From: Streptomyces sp. ISL-11
GTDB taxonomy: Bacteria > Actinomycetota > Actinomycetes > Streptomycetales > Streptomycetaceae
Length of the DNA: 64,000 nt
Direction of reading: 5' to 3'
NCBI RefSeq assembly: GCF_018614525.1
Contig: NZ_JAGGOL010000027.1
Coordinates: forward strand, 62,001-126,000
A program made the translations under genes and the position numbers. The notes beneath the pieces are model-generated. The model was not told the origin of the DNA. It ran no database searches and saw only the letters and a list, made by a program, of their open reading frames with translations. Positions 35,115-43,536 of the stretch are shown in pieces. Position 1 is the first letter of the stretch. The number at the start of each line of letters is the position of its first letter.

Positions 35115-35615
35115 GTGCTCAAGAAGGTATGCGCGACAGTCGCTCTCACGGCCGCCGCCGCCACCATGGCCACCGCTCCCGTCCTCGCCGCCGGGGACGG
35201 CCAGGACGTCGCGAACGGCAACGGCGCGAGGACCGGCTACGGGAACACCGTGACCGGTGGACACGCCAGCCCGCAGATGAGCGGGGTGCAGGGCAGCCTC
35301 AACAAGCTGTGCGTGCCGATCGGGAAGCTCGGACTCCAGTCGCTCCTGCTGATCAACATCGGCCTCCAGGACATCCCGGTCCTCACCTCGCAGCAACAGC
35401 AGCAGTGCACCGACACCTCCACGATCAACGACGGCGACGACCCGCTGAGCCACCTCGTCGACGAGATCGCCGTCCTCTCGGGCAACGGCTCCGGCAACCG
35501 CACGCACCACCGCTACGACCACCACCACGAGCACCACGAGCGCGACCACCACGAGCAGGGTCACCACGGGGACGGTCACCACGGGCACGACCACCGCGGG
35601 GGCGGTCACCATTAG
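35115..35615 (+). CDS. Rodlin-like secreted protein with histidine-rich C-terminal extension
   Basis: 166 residues from GTG 35115 (AAAGG seven bases upstream). Signal peptide VLKKVCATVALTAAAATMAT with cleavage after VLAA. The mature region follows the RdlA/RdlB pattern: ANGNGARTGYGNTVTGGHAS, PQMSGVQGSLNKLCVPIGKL, INIGLQDIPVLTSQQQQQCT, LSHLVDEIAVLSGNG. Rodlins pair with chaplins to form the rodlet layer on spores and aerial hyphae. Normal rodlins end near the last block (about 130 residues); this one continues with a 37-residue tail containing 17 histidines. The TAG stop coincides with the start of a dispersed repeat copy. Confidence 0.88.
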   Translation: MLKKVCATVALTAAAATMATAPVLAAGDGQDVANGNGARTGYGNTVTGGHASPQMSGVQGSLNKLCVPIGKLGLQSLLLINIGLQDIPVLTSQQQQQCTDTSTINDGDDPLSHLVDEIAVLSGNGSGNRTHHRYDHHHEHHERDHHEQGHHGDGHHGHDHRGGGHH

Positions 35616-35835
35616 GCGGTGTCCGGCGGATCTTCGGCCGCGGGCCGTCGTTGCCGCCTGCGGCGGCGGGCGCCCTGCGGGCGCGTCCTCAATCTCCCCC
35701 AGCTACCGCTGGGAGGTGCCCCCAGACGGGCTTGATTCGGCTGGGCTCAGCCGCTTCAGCCTGTTGGGGGCACCCCCAGCGGTAGCTGGGGGAGCTTGAG
35801 GACACAACACAGCAGTCCGTCCGGCGATTGCGCCG
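35613..35835. repeat. Dispersed modular palindromic repeat, copy 7
   Basis: It starts TAGGCGGTGTCCGGCGGATC, the TAG being the rodlin stop codon, then the CCGCCTGCGGCGGCGGGCG module, CAGCTACCGCTGGGAGG, GGCTGGGCTCAGCC and CAGCGGTAGCTGGGGGAG. It ends at a degenerate GTCCGGCGATTGCGCC next to the convergent methyltransferase stop. Confidence 0.85.
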
Positions 35836-35843
35836 GTACGCCC

Positions 35844-36566
35844 TCAGCCGCGCCCGGCCACGAACCAGCGCGCCGGGAGATCGATCCGCGTGCCGTCGCG
35901 GCGGCACTCCGTCATGACCAGCTCGGTGCGCCCTTCGGCGAGGAGTTCCAGACCCGCCGACCGGAGCAGCGCCGGGACCTCGTCGTCGGTCGCCTCGGCG
36001 GGGGTCAGGCCGTGCGCGAACACCCGCCGGAGTTTCTCCGGCGGGCCGCCCGGCTGTTCCGCGAGGTCCCGGAGCACCTCCTTGGCCGCCGGAGTCAACT
36101 CGACCACGAAGGCCCGGCCCGCGGTACCGATCAGCTCCGCCACGGCGCCCGCGACCGGGGCCCGGTGCTCGGGGCGGCTCTGGTGGATCACGGCCCGCAT
36201 GTAGACATTGCCGTCACCGAGCCGCTCGTGCAGCGCCCGTACCCGCTCCGCGTCCGCCAGGTCGAGCTGCTCGTACCGCGCGACGCCGGCCCGGTCGGCG
36301 CGGCGCGCCAGCTCCACCGCGGCGTGCGAGAGGTCCACGCCGAGGGCGCGCGGGAAGCGGGTGGCCAGGTGGCGGGTCTGGGTGCCGTTGCCGCAGCCGA
36401 GGTCGAGGATGGGCAGCCCGGGGTCGGCGACGTACGGCTGGAGCAGGTCCAGGTGGGGGGCGGCGGTCAGCGCGGGGTCCGAGTCCCAGATCGCCTCGCC
36501 CGGCACGTCGGAGGTGTTCCCCCAGAACCCTTCCCAAGCCTCGGTGTACCGCTGTGCTTCGGTCAT
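35844..36566 (-). CDS. Class I SAM-dependent methyltransferase
   Basis: 240 residues from ATG 36566 with GGGGAG upstream. Motif I LPILDLGCGNGTQTRHLA, acidic loop LGVDLSHAAVELAR, motif II region EQLDLADAERVRALHE and the strand RAFVVELTPAAKEVLRDLA identify a methyltransferase_25/11-like fold. The opening WEGFWGNTSDVPGEAIWDSD is conserved-looking in small-molecule methyltransferases of actinobacteria. Substrate unknown. The promoter lies in the short gap before the convergent end of the PP2C gene. Confidence 0.85.
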   Translation of the reverse strand: MTEAQRYTEAWEGFWGNTSDVPGEAIWDSDPALTAAPHLDLLQPYVADPGLPILDLGCGNGTQTRHLATRFPRALGVDLSHAAVELARRADRAGVARYEQLDLADAERVRALHERLGDGNVYMRAVIHQSRPEHRAPVAGAVAELIGTAGRAFVVELTPAAKEVLRDLAEQPGGPPEKLRRVFAHGLTPAEATDDEVPALLRSAGLELLAEGRTELVMTECRRDGTRIDLPARWFVAGRG

Positions 36567-36650
36567 GCCCGCTCCCCGGTCGGCCGTGTGACGGATCGTC
36601 GAAGTCTTGACTACCCGTCGCACGGCCGATCAAGGCCCTGACGCCGATTT

Positions 36651-39008
36651 TCACGCCATGTTCGACCCGGGGCGCGCGGCGCGGATCAACGACTGTTCGA
36701 ACCAGACCGTCTTGCCGTCCCTGTCATGGCTCGCGCCCCACTCCCGCGCCAGGCCGCCCAGTACTCTCAGCCCCCGCCCGAACTCCTCGGCCGGGCCCGC
36801 GCCGATCAGCGCCGGGAGCCGGTGGTCCTCGTCGGTGACCTCGCACAGCAGCGATTCCGTACGCACCAGCCGCAGCCCCACCCGGCGGGAAACGGTGTGC
36901 CGCACGGCGTTGGTGACGAGCTCGCTGACGAGGAGCTCGGTGGTCCCGGCCGCCTCCGCCAGACCCCACTCCAGCAGCCGGTCGCGGACGAGCCGGCGGG
37001 CCCGGCCGGCCGCGGCGGGCTCCCGGTCCAGCTGCCACTGGGCCACGTGCTCCGGCGGGATGCCGTTGAGCCGGGCCATCAGCAGCGCCACGTCGTCGTT
37101 GCGGCCGTCGGCGGGGTTGAGGGCGCGGATGATGGTGTCGCAGGCGTCGTCCATGGACGCGGCCGGGTGGGCGGCGGACTCGCACAGCGCGGCCAGGCCC
37201 GTGCCGATGTCCTGGCCGCGGACCTCCACCAGCCCGTCCGTGCACAGCACCAGCCGGTCGCCCGGCGCCACCCGTACCCTCGCCGTCTCGAACGCCACCC
37301 CGCCCACCCCTATCGGCGCACCGGTGGGCAGCGTCAGCAGTTCACTGCGACCGTCCTCGGCGCGGACGAGCACGGGCGGGATGTGCCCGGCGTTGGCGAT
37401 GCGCAGCTCCGAGCGGACCGGGTCGTAGACGGCGTACAGGCACGTGGCCAGGTAGTGCTCGCCGAGTCGTTGCGCGAGGTCGTCGAGGTTGCGCAGGAGC
37501 TGCTCGGGCGGCAGGTCGAGGGCGGCCATGGTCTGCACGGCGGTGCGCAGCTGGCCCATCATGGCGGCGGCGTTGAGGCCGTGACCCATGACGTCGCCGA
37601 CGACGAGCGCGGTGCGCGAGCCGGGCAGCTTGATGGTGTCGAACCAGTCGCCGCCGACCCGGCCGAGGCGGGTGCCGGGCAGATAGCGGGTGGCGGTGTC
37701 GCAGCCGGCCATACGCGGCGTGAACTGCGGCAGCATGCTGTCCTGGAGGGTCTCGGCGACGTTCTCCTGGTAGGTGTACATGCGGGCGTTGTCGAGTACG
37801 AGGCCGGCGCGCGCGGCGAGTTCGGCGCCGGTGGTGCGGTCCATGTCGTTGAAGGGTTCGCGGCCGTCGCGCCGCATGAGGACCATGAAGCCGAGGACGA
37901 CGTTGCGCGCCTTGAGCGGGACGACCAGCATGGAGCGGCCGTTGATCAGGGGCCGCAGGTCGCGCTTCTCGAACTGTCCGGAGATGCGGTTGCCCAGCTC
38001 CTCGCTGATGCGCGGGATGAGCACGGGCTCACCGGTGACCATGCACTGGAAGAACGGCGTGTGCTCGGGGAAGGCGATGGCCTCGCCGACGGGGACGGTG
38101 TCGTCCCAGCGGCCGGGTTCGTCGTTGTGCTCGACCCAGACGCGGTGCCAGACGGTGGTGACGTCGGGCGGGCCGTCGGGGAAGCCCTCGCCGGCCAGGA
38201 CGGCGGCGCGCAGGTGCGTACCGGCGAAGTCGGTGAAGCGCGGCACGGCGGCGCTGGTGACCTCGCGGATGGTGCGCTCCAGGTCCAGGGAGGTGCCGAT
38301 GCCGCCGCTGACCTCGTTGAGGAACTCCAGGCGCTCGCGCACGGCGGCGTATTCGAGGTCCGGTGCGAGATCCGCGTCGCCCGCGGGAGGCACGGCGTCC
38401 CCGCCGGCGGCGGCCGCCGTCCGCCGGGACCGGCGCTCGACGTACTTCGGCAGGCCCCAGTCGGGGGTGACGGGGAGGCGCTCGCTGTGGTTGATCTCCA
38501 GGACGGGGTAGCCCAGTTCGAGTACCTGCTCGGCGATGCGTCCGCTCATGGCGGGGCCCATGCTGGGCAGGATGTCGGGCAGCCGGCCGGCGAGCCGCGC
38601 GGCTTCGGGGAAGTCGGTGTGCGGGGCGAAGGCCGGTGACAGCCGGCCGTCGGCGCCGCCGTCCGGGTCACCGGCGTCGGAGGCCAGTACGAGCAGCCGT
38701 TCCGGGCCGGATCCGACCAGGGGATACGCCCACCACAGCACATCGACGGGCCCGCGCCCGGAGTCGGTGAGCCGGGCCCGGCCGCAGCTGGGATAGCCGT
38801 GGGCCGCTGACAGCGCGCCGCTCACGGGCATCAGATCGGTGGCGGCGCTCCCGACGGCCTCCTCGCGGGTGTGGCCGAACAGCCTGCGGGCGCCGCTGCT
38901 CCAGTGCGTCACCAGCCCGGCGAAGTCGACCACGGCCACCGCGAGCGGGATCCGTCCTGGGGCTGCTCGCCGCTGCGCGGGTACGGGATCCGGCCTGCCA
39001 CGGTCCAT
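36651..39008 (-). CDS. PAS-GAF-PP2C(SpoIIE)-HATPase regulatory phosphatase
   Basis: 785 residues from ATG 39008 (AAGGAG upstream). Order of domains: PAS-like (about 20-110, VAVVDFAGLVTHWSSGARRL), unassigned segment with an LPSMGPAMSG block (~150-230), GAF (~245-405), SpoIIE/PP2C phosphatase (~430-625, GGDWFDTIKL, VVGDVMGHGLNAAAMM, LVLCTDGLVE, GRNDDVALLMARL), and a C-terminal HATPase_c (~645-775, LVSELVTNAVRH, GRGLRVLGGLA). This architecture is typical of streptomycete regulators that control anti-anti-sigma partner switching; the ATPase part resembles RsbW-type kinases. Cytoplasmic, no membrane helices. It stands alone, so its target sigma factor is not local. Confidence 0.92.
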   Translation of the reverse strand: MDRGRPDPVPAQRRAAPGRIPLAVAVVDFAGLVTHWSSGARRLFGHTREEAVGSAATDLMPVSGALSAAHGYPSCGRARLTDSGRGPVDVLWWAYPLVGSGPERLLVLASDAGDPDGGADGRLSPAFAPHTDFPEAARLAGRLPDILPSMGPAMSGRIAEQVLELGYPVLEINHSERLPVTPDWGLPKYVERRSRRTAAAAGGDAVPPAGDADLAPDLEYAAVRERLEFLNEVSGGIGTSLDLERTIREVTSAAVPRFTDFAGTHLRAAVLAGEGFPDGPPDVTTVWHRVWVEHNDEPGRWDDTVPVGEAIAFPEHTPFFQCMVTGEPVLIPRISEELGNRISGQFEKRDLRPLINGRSMLVVPLKARNVVLGFMVLMRRDGREPFNDMDRTTGAELAARAGLVLDNARMYTYQENVAETLQDSMLPQFTPRMAGCDTATRYLPGTRLGRVGGDWFDTIKLPGSRTALVVGDVMGHGLNAAAMMGQLRTAVQTMAALDLPPEQLLRNLDDLAQRLGEHYLATCLYAVYDPVRSELRIANAGHIPPVLVRAEDGRSELLTLPTGAPIGVGGVAFETARVRVAPGDRLVLCTDGLVEVRGQDIGTGLAALCESAAHPAASMDDACDTIIRALNPADGRNDDVALLMARLNGIPPEHVAQWQLDREPAAAGRARRLVRDRLLEWGLAEAAGTTELLVSELVTNAVRHTVSRRVGLRLVRTESLLCEVTDEDHRLPALIGAGPAEEFGRGLRVLGGLAREWGASHDRDGKTVWFEQSLIRAARPGSNMA

Positions 39009-39171
39009 GGGCGGTTGCTCCTTCGTACGCGTACGCAAGATCTGCGCCACCACTACCACCGTAGGGCCCGGGACGGTCCGGGCGGGAGCCATTGGCGAAG
39101 ATGCCGTGCGCCGGGGGGCCTCCACGCCCCCCGGCGCACGTCGCGTACCGGCTCACCCCGGCCGGAACCGG

Positions 39172-41640
39172 CTAGTCGGAATGGCCCAGTTGAAGATCCC
39201 GTTCGGTGCGGCCGCCACCCGCGACCTGCAACACCGTTGCCACGGGCGGGTATCCGGCGGCGATGACGGTGTACTCGCCCGCCGAGAGGTCCACGAAGCG
39301 GAAGGCGCCGTCGGCTCCGGTGGTGGCGAAGTCGACGACGTTGCCCGCGGCGTCCAGGAGCGTGACGCGGGCGTCCTCCACGACCCGGCCGGCCCCCGCC
39401 CGTACGACGCCGCGCAGCACGGCACCGCCCGCCAGCTCGATGTCCTGGCGGGTCTCGCGGCAGGACTGCACGGTCACCGGCAGGGCGGCGGGCCGGAAGG
39501 CGGGGGCGCTGGAGGCGAGGGTGTACTCGCCGGCGACCAACTCCGAGATCACATAGCCGCCTTCGCGGGCCGTGCGGGTGGACGCGACGACCTCGCCGTG
39601 CACGTTGGTGAGGGTGACGAGCGCGTCGCGCACGGGGTTGCCGTCGGGGGTGAGCACGGTGCCGGCGAGGCGGCCGGCGCCGCCGAGGACGACGTCGAGC
39701 TCCACGGGCCGTTCGCCGATGGAGACGGTGACGGCCTGCGGCTGATGGCCCTGGGCGGCGGCGATGAGGACGTACGAGCCGGTGCCGGGGGTACTGAAGG
39801 CGTACCGCCCGTCCTCACCGCTCGCACCGCGCCCGATCTGCTGGCCGCGGACGTCGATGAGGGTCAGGGCGGCACGCGGGACGGTGGTGCCGTCCGGGTG
39901 CTGGACCGTGCCCGTGACGGGGATGCCCGCGACGAAGGCCGCGGGGGGCAGGGGCGCCTCCTCCGGCGGCGCGGGGCGCGCGGACGGGATGACTGGGGCT
40001 TCGGATGCGTTGTGGGACACCAGGGGTTTCTCTTTCAGCAGGAAGGCGAGTAGAAAGCCGAGGATGAGCACCGGTACGAGATAGAGGAACAGCCGTGGCA
40101 TGGCGTCGGCGTACGCCCGTACGTAGCTGTCGCGCAGGGCCGCGGGCAGCGCGTGGACCAGCTGCGGGGTCAGGGAGTCGGGCGCGGGCAGGCCGGCCCG
40201 GTGCGGCAGTTCGTCGGCGAGCCGGTCGGTGAGGCGGCGGGCGAAGAGGGTGCCGAAGACCGCCGCGCCGACGGAACCGCCGATCTGGCGGAAGTAGTTG
40301 TTGGCGCTGGTGGCGGTGCCGAGGTCGGCGGGGCTGACGGAGTTCTGCACCGCGAGGACGAGGACCGGCAGCGCGAGTCCGACGCCGATGCCGAGGATGC
40401 CCATCCACGCGCTGTAGACGGCCCGTTCGGTGTCGGTGTCGAGATGCGAGAGCAGGTACATGCCCACCGAGGCGATGGCGCCGCCGAGGACGGGGAAGAG
40501 CTTGTAGCGGCCGGTGCGGCTGATGAGCTGGCCGGTGACGAGCGAGGCGAGGACGACGCCGCCCATCATCGGCAGCATCAGCAGCCCCGACTCGGTGGCG
40601 TCGGCGCCGTCGACCATCTGGAGGAAGGTCGGCAGGTAGCTGGCGGCGCCGAAGAGGGCGAGGCCGACCGCCGCGCCCATGAGTCCGCAGACGGTGAAGA
40701 CCGGATCACGGAAGAGCCGCGGTGGGATAATCGGTTCTGCAACGACGTTCTCGACCGCGAGGAACAGCAGCGCGGTGCCGACCGCGCCGGCGGCGAGGCC
40801 GAGGATGACGCGGGACCTCCACTCGTACTCCGTGCCGCCCCAGGTGGTCAGCAGCACCAGGCAGGTCGAGAAGACCATGAGCAGCAGGGCGCCGACGGCG
40901 TCGAACCGTGCCCGGCGCCGGGGCCGGGGCAGCTTGAGGCCGAGGGCGACGACGGCGAAGGTGACCAGGCCGACCGGGATGTTGAGGTAGAAGCACCAGC
41001 GCCAGGAGGCGTGGTCGGTGCAGAAGCCGCCGAGCAGCGGGCCGGCGACGGAGGCGAGGCCGAAGGCGGCGCCGATGACGCCCATGAAGCGGCCGCGTTC
41101 CCGGGGCGGGACGATGTCGGCGATGATCGCCTGGACGCCGATCATCAGTCCGCCGCCGCCGATGCCCTGGACCACGCGGACGGCGATGAGCTGGTCCATG
41201 GTGGCGGCCCGGCCGGCGAGCGCGGAGCCGGCGACGAAGACGACGATCGAGAAGAGGAAGAGGCCCTTGCGGCCGAAGAGGTCGCCGAGCTTGCCGTAGA
41301 CCGGCAGGACGGCGGTGGAGCTGAGCAGATAGGCCGTGACGGCCCAGGACATCCGGTCCAGGCCGTGCAGCTCTCCGACGATCTTCGGCAGCGCGGTGGC
41401 CACGATGGTCTGGTCCAGCGCGGCGAGGAGCAGGGCGAGCAGCAGCCCCGTGAAGACCAGGCGCACCCGGGCGGGGCCGAGCCGGGGTTCCCGCGAGGCC
41501 GGGGCCGGCTCGGGTGCGACGGCGGGCCGGTGGCCGGGCGGCGGCCCGGCGAGCCGGGCGCCGGGTGGTCCGTCGCTCTGCACCAAGGTGGTCCCGCGTG
41601 TGGTCCCGCCCACGTACCGCTCCCCTCGTCGCGCCTGCAT
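39172..41640 (-). CDS. DHA2-type MFS transporter fused to three carboxypeptidase-regulatory-like repeats
   Basis: 822 residues from ATG 41640 with AAAAGGG upstream. Residues ~60-565 form a 14-TM MFS pump (AALDQTIVATALPKIVGEL, YGKLGDLFGRKGLF, and AAFGLASVAGPLLGGFCTDH motif C). After a Pro-rich linker the C-terminus has three tandem beta-sandwich repeats of ~80 residues (starting VTGTVQHPDG, LAGTVLTPDGNPVRDA and LRGVVRAGAG), each with the GxYxF/GxYxL block of carboxypeptidase-D-regulatory/CNA-B-like domains. The linker follows the last TM helix (LYLVPVLILGFLLAFLLKEK), so with both ends on one side the repeats should be cytoplasmic. Drug export is the likely activity; the role of the repeats is unknown. 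Confidence 0.9.
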   Translation of the reverse strand: MQARRGERYVGGTTRGTTLVQSDGPPGARLAGPPPGHRPAVAPEPAPASREPRLGPARVRLVFTGLLLALLLAALDQTIVATALPKIVGELHGLDRMSWAVTAYLLSSTAVLPVYGKLGDLFGRKGLFLFSIVVFVAGSALAGRAATMDQLIAVRVVQGIGGGGLMIGVQAIIADIVPPRERGRFMGVIGAAFGLASVAGPLLGGFCTDHASWRWCFYLNIPVGLVTFAVVALGLKLPRPRRRARFDAVGALLLMVFSTCLVLLTTWGGTEYEWRSRVILGLAAGAVGTALLFLAVENVVAEPIIPPRLFRDPVFTVCGLMGAAVGLALFGAASYLPTFLQMVDGADATESGLLMLPMMGGVVLASLVTGQLISRTGRYKLFPVLGGAIASVGMYLLSHLDTDTERAVYSAWMGILGIGVGLALPVLVLAVQNSVSPADLGTATSANNYFRQIGGSVGAAVFGTLFARRLTDRLADELPHRAGLPAPDSLTPQLVHALPAALRDSYVRAYADAMPRLFLYLVPVLILGFLLAFLLKEKPLVSHNASEAPVIPSARPAPPEEAPLPPAAFVAGIPVTGTVQHPDGTTVPRAALTLIDVRGQQIGRGASGEDGRYAFSTPGTGSYVLIAAAQGHQPQAVTVSIGERPVELDVVLGGAGRLAGTVLTPDGNPVRDALVTLTNVHGEVVASTRTAREGGYVISELVAGEYTLASSAPAFRPAALPVTVQSCRETRQDIELAGGAVLRGVVRAGAGRVVEDARVTLLDAAGNVVDFATTGADGAFRFVDLSAGEYTVIAAGYPPVATVLQVAGGGRTERDLQLGHSD

Positions 41641-41827
41641 CGCCGCCCTTTTCTCGCATTTCGCGACGACGGCTAGCAAGCGCGACGAATGACCGGAGAG
41701 TGCCCTCTGTGCGGCTTTTCGCCGGTCGGAGGCATACGGCACACCGTGGCGCCGCCGGGGAAACCACTCGAAACGGTGAAGCCCGGATCCTCGGCTTCCC
41801 CCGGGCCGGTCCGGCCCGTTCCCGGCC

Positions 41828-42271
41828 CTACTTCTCGACCTCCGCGGCGAGCTTGGCGAGCACGGCGTCGTAGATGCGGGCGAGACCCTTGGGCGCGAAG
41901 GCGCGCTCGAAGAAGCCGCCGATGCCGCCGGCGCCGTTCCAGACGGTGGAGACGACGACGTTCGCCTTGCCCTCACCGGCGGGGGTGACGGTCCAGGTGG
42001 TGACCATGGAGGAGTTGAGGTCCTTCTCGACCAGCTGCCCGGTGGTCGGCTCCGTGACCTCCAGCAGACAGTCGCGGACGCGCTTGCTGGTGGCCTGGAG
42101 CTTCCAGTGCACCTGGGTGCCCTCGCCGTCGCCGCCCTTGCGCACCTCGTACTCGCTGAAGTGCTCGGGCAGCAGCTTGGCCCGGGTGCCGGTGTAGTCC
42201 GCCAGCGCGTCGAACACCTCCTCCGGGTCCGCCGCGATGATCCGCTCCGTGGTGGCCTCGACCTGGCCCAT
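41828..42271 (-). CDS. SRPBCC (START-like) family protein
   Basis: 147 residues from ATG 42271 with GGGAGGAC upstream. Starts MGQVEATTERIIAADPEEVF, the usual first strand and helix of polyketide-cyclase/dehydrase-type SRPBCC proteins, followed by VRKGGDGEGTQVHWKLQATS and the long C-terminal helix GFFERAFAPKGLARIYDAVL. Such proteins bind hydrophobic ligands. There is no catalytic signature and no biosynthetic neighbour, so function is unspecified. It lies 187 bp from the MFS fusion gene start, in the same direction. Confidence 0.88.
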   Translation of the reverse strand: MGQVEATTERIIAADPEEVFDALADYTGTRAKLLPEHFSEYEVRKGGDGEGTQVHWKLQATSKRVRDCLLEVTEPTTGQLVEKDLNSSMVTTWTVTPAGEGKANVVVSTVWNGAGGIGGFFERAFAPKGLARIYDAVLAKLAAEVEK

Positions 42272-42396
42272 GGCTTGTCCTCCCGGACGTCGTGCTGTGG
42301 CGTACCTGCCTTCGCGCCACAGCCAACCACCATCGCCACACCCGCCCAAATCCGGGTGGGGTCGCCGTTTGCGAACACGTGTCTGTGACCCACCGG

Positions 42397-42558
42397 GGCC
42401 GTGTCGTCCGCACCACCGCTACGCGGCGGTGTCCTCAATCGCCGGACGGGCTTGATTTCGGCTGAGCTCAGCCGAAATCAAGCCCGTCCGGCGATTGAGG
42501 ACGCGCCCGCAGGGCGCCCGCCGCCGCAGGCGGCAAAGACGGCCCGCAGCCGCAGACC
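42397..42558. repeat. Dispersed repeat copy 8 containing a 72-bp perfect palindrome
   Basis: 42431-42502 is a perfect, loop-free 72-bp palindrome centred on GCTGAGCTCAGC, with arms built on the CAATCGCCGGACGGGCTTGA core. It is flanked by CACCACCGCTACGCGGCGGTG on one side and GCGCCCGCCGCCGCAGGCGG on the other. It lies between the SRPBCC and HEAT-repeat genes. Confidence 0.9.
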
Positions 42559-42567
42559 GGACATCTC

Positions 42568-43185
42568 CTATCCGAGCCGTGCCAGCGCTTCGTGGGCAAC
42601 ATCGCGTAAGCGATCATGGCGGCGGGCGGCGACCAGGACGTCCTCCGCCCGGCGGTCCCCCAGCGCCCCCAGGCCCTCGACGCAGGCTCGGGCCACCGGC
42701 CAGCAGTGGTCGCGGGCGGCCAGCAGGCGTTCCAGGGTGGAGATCAGCGCGGGCACGGACTCCGGGGCGCGCAGTTCGGTCAGAAGCCGGACGGGGTGGA
42801 GGGCGTAGGCCGTGCGCAGCGGATTCGTCGCGAGGGCGGCCGCCGCGCGCGCGGTGCGGGGGTCGCCGAGGCGGGCCAGGACGCGGGCGGCGGTGGCGCA
42901 GCGCACGGGTTCGCGGTAGTTCAGGAGGAGCACGAGGGTCTCGAAGGCGCGGCGGTCGCCCTCCGCGCCGAGGGCGAAGGCGGCGATCTCCCGCGCCCAG
43001 AGCGGTTGTTCGTCGGCCACCAGGATCGTGGCGAGCTCGTCGCGACGCCGGGCCCGGCGGTCACCGCGGGGGCCGGGGTCGCCCGCGCGGACGAGCGCGA
43101 GGAGCTCCTCGAAGGCCGCGAACTCGGCCGGGCCGGCCAGTTCGGCGCGTACCCGCTTCAACAGCGCGCGAAATTCGTCTTCCAT
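42568..43185 (-). CDS. HEAT-repeat protein
   Basis: 205 residues from ATG 43185. Helical throughout, with repeated amphipathic pairs: LWAREIAAFALGAEGDRRAF, RCATAARVLARLGDPRTARA, and CVEGLGALGDRRAEDVLVAA then LRDVAHEALARLG, the classical short PBS-lyase/HEAT pattern of alternating helices. Such proteins act as protein-interaction scaffolds. Its stop lies ten bases after the dispersed repeat; no partner gene is obvious. Confidence 0.8.
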   Translation of the reverse strand: MEDEFRALLKRVRAELAGPAEFAAFEELLALVRAGDPGPRGDRRARRRDELATILVADEQPLWAREIAAFALGAEGDRRAFETLVLLLNYREPVRCATAARVLARLGDPRTARAAAALATNPLRTAYALHPVRLLTELRAPESVPALISTLERLLAARDHCWPVARACVEGLGALGDRRAEDVLVAARRHDRLRDVAHEALARLG

Positions 43186-43536
43186 TGCCCGCTCTCCTCC
43201 CCGAGTGGCCTGGACCACATCGTAAGTCGCGCGCTCGACCCCTGGCGCTCTTGGTTACCCGTGAGTTAATCTCCCGGCAAGAGCGGCACACCCGCTCGGG
43301 CGGCCTGGTGACGCAGCCGCCCTCGCTCCACTCGCTCAGACAGTGACGTCGGTTCGTCGGTTCGGCAACGTCATGACGGCAGGGCCCCGGGACAGGGCCC
43401 GCCGGTCGATCAACTCCCTTTCCGTGGGCGCTCCTTACCCGTACCCGGAAATCCCACGGTCGCCGCGGTCCGCCAGGGCCCGCTCACTCAACCGACGTAT
43501 CCCCCGCACAAGGGGAACACCTTCTGGAGTCTCGCG
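43186..43536. other. Intergenic region without recognised gene
   Basis: 351 bp between divergent HEAT-repeat and hydroxyacyl-CoA dehydrogenase genes. Short GC-rich inverted repeats occur (for example GGCCCCGGGACAGGGCCC near 43383). I see no RNA gene or credible ORF; it should contain two promoters. Confidence 0.5.

Noticed and set aside
41689..41820. Small plus-strand ORF starting MTGECPLCGFSP
   Set aside because: No ribosome site, and after ~30 codons the reading becomes low-complexity antisense to the SRPBCC gene.
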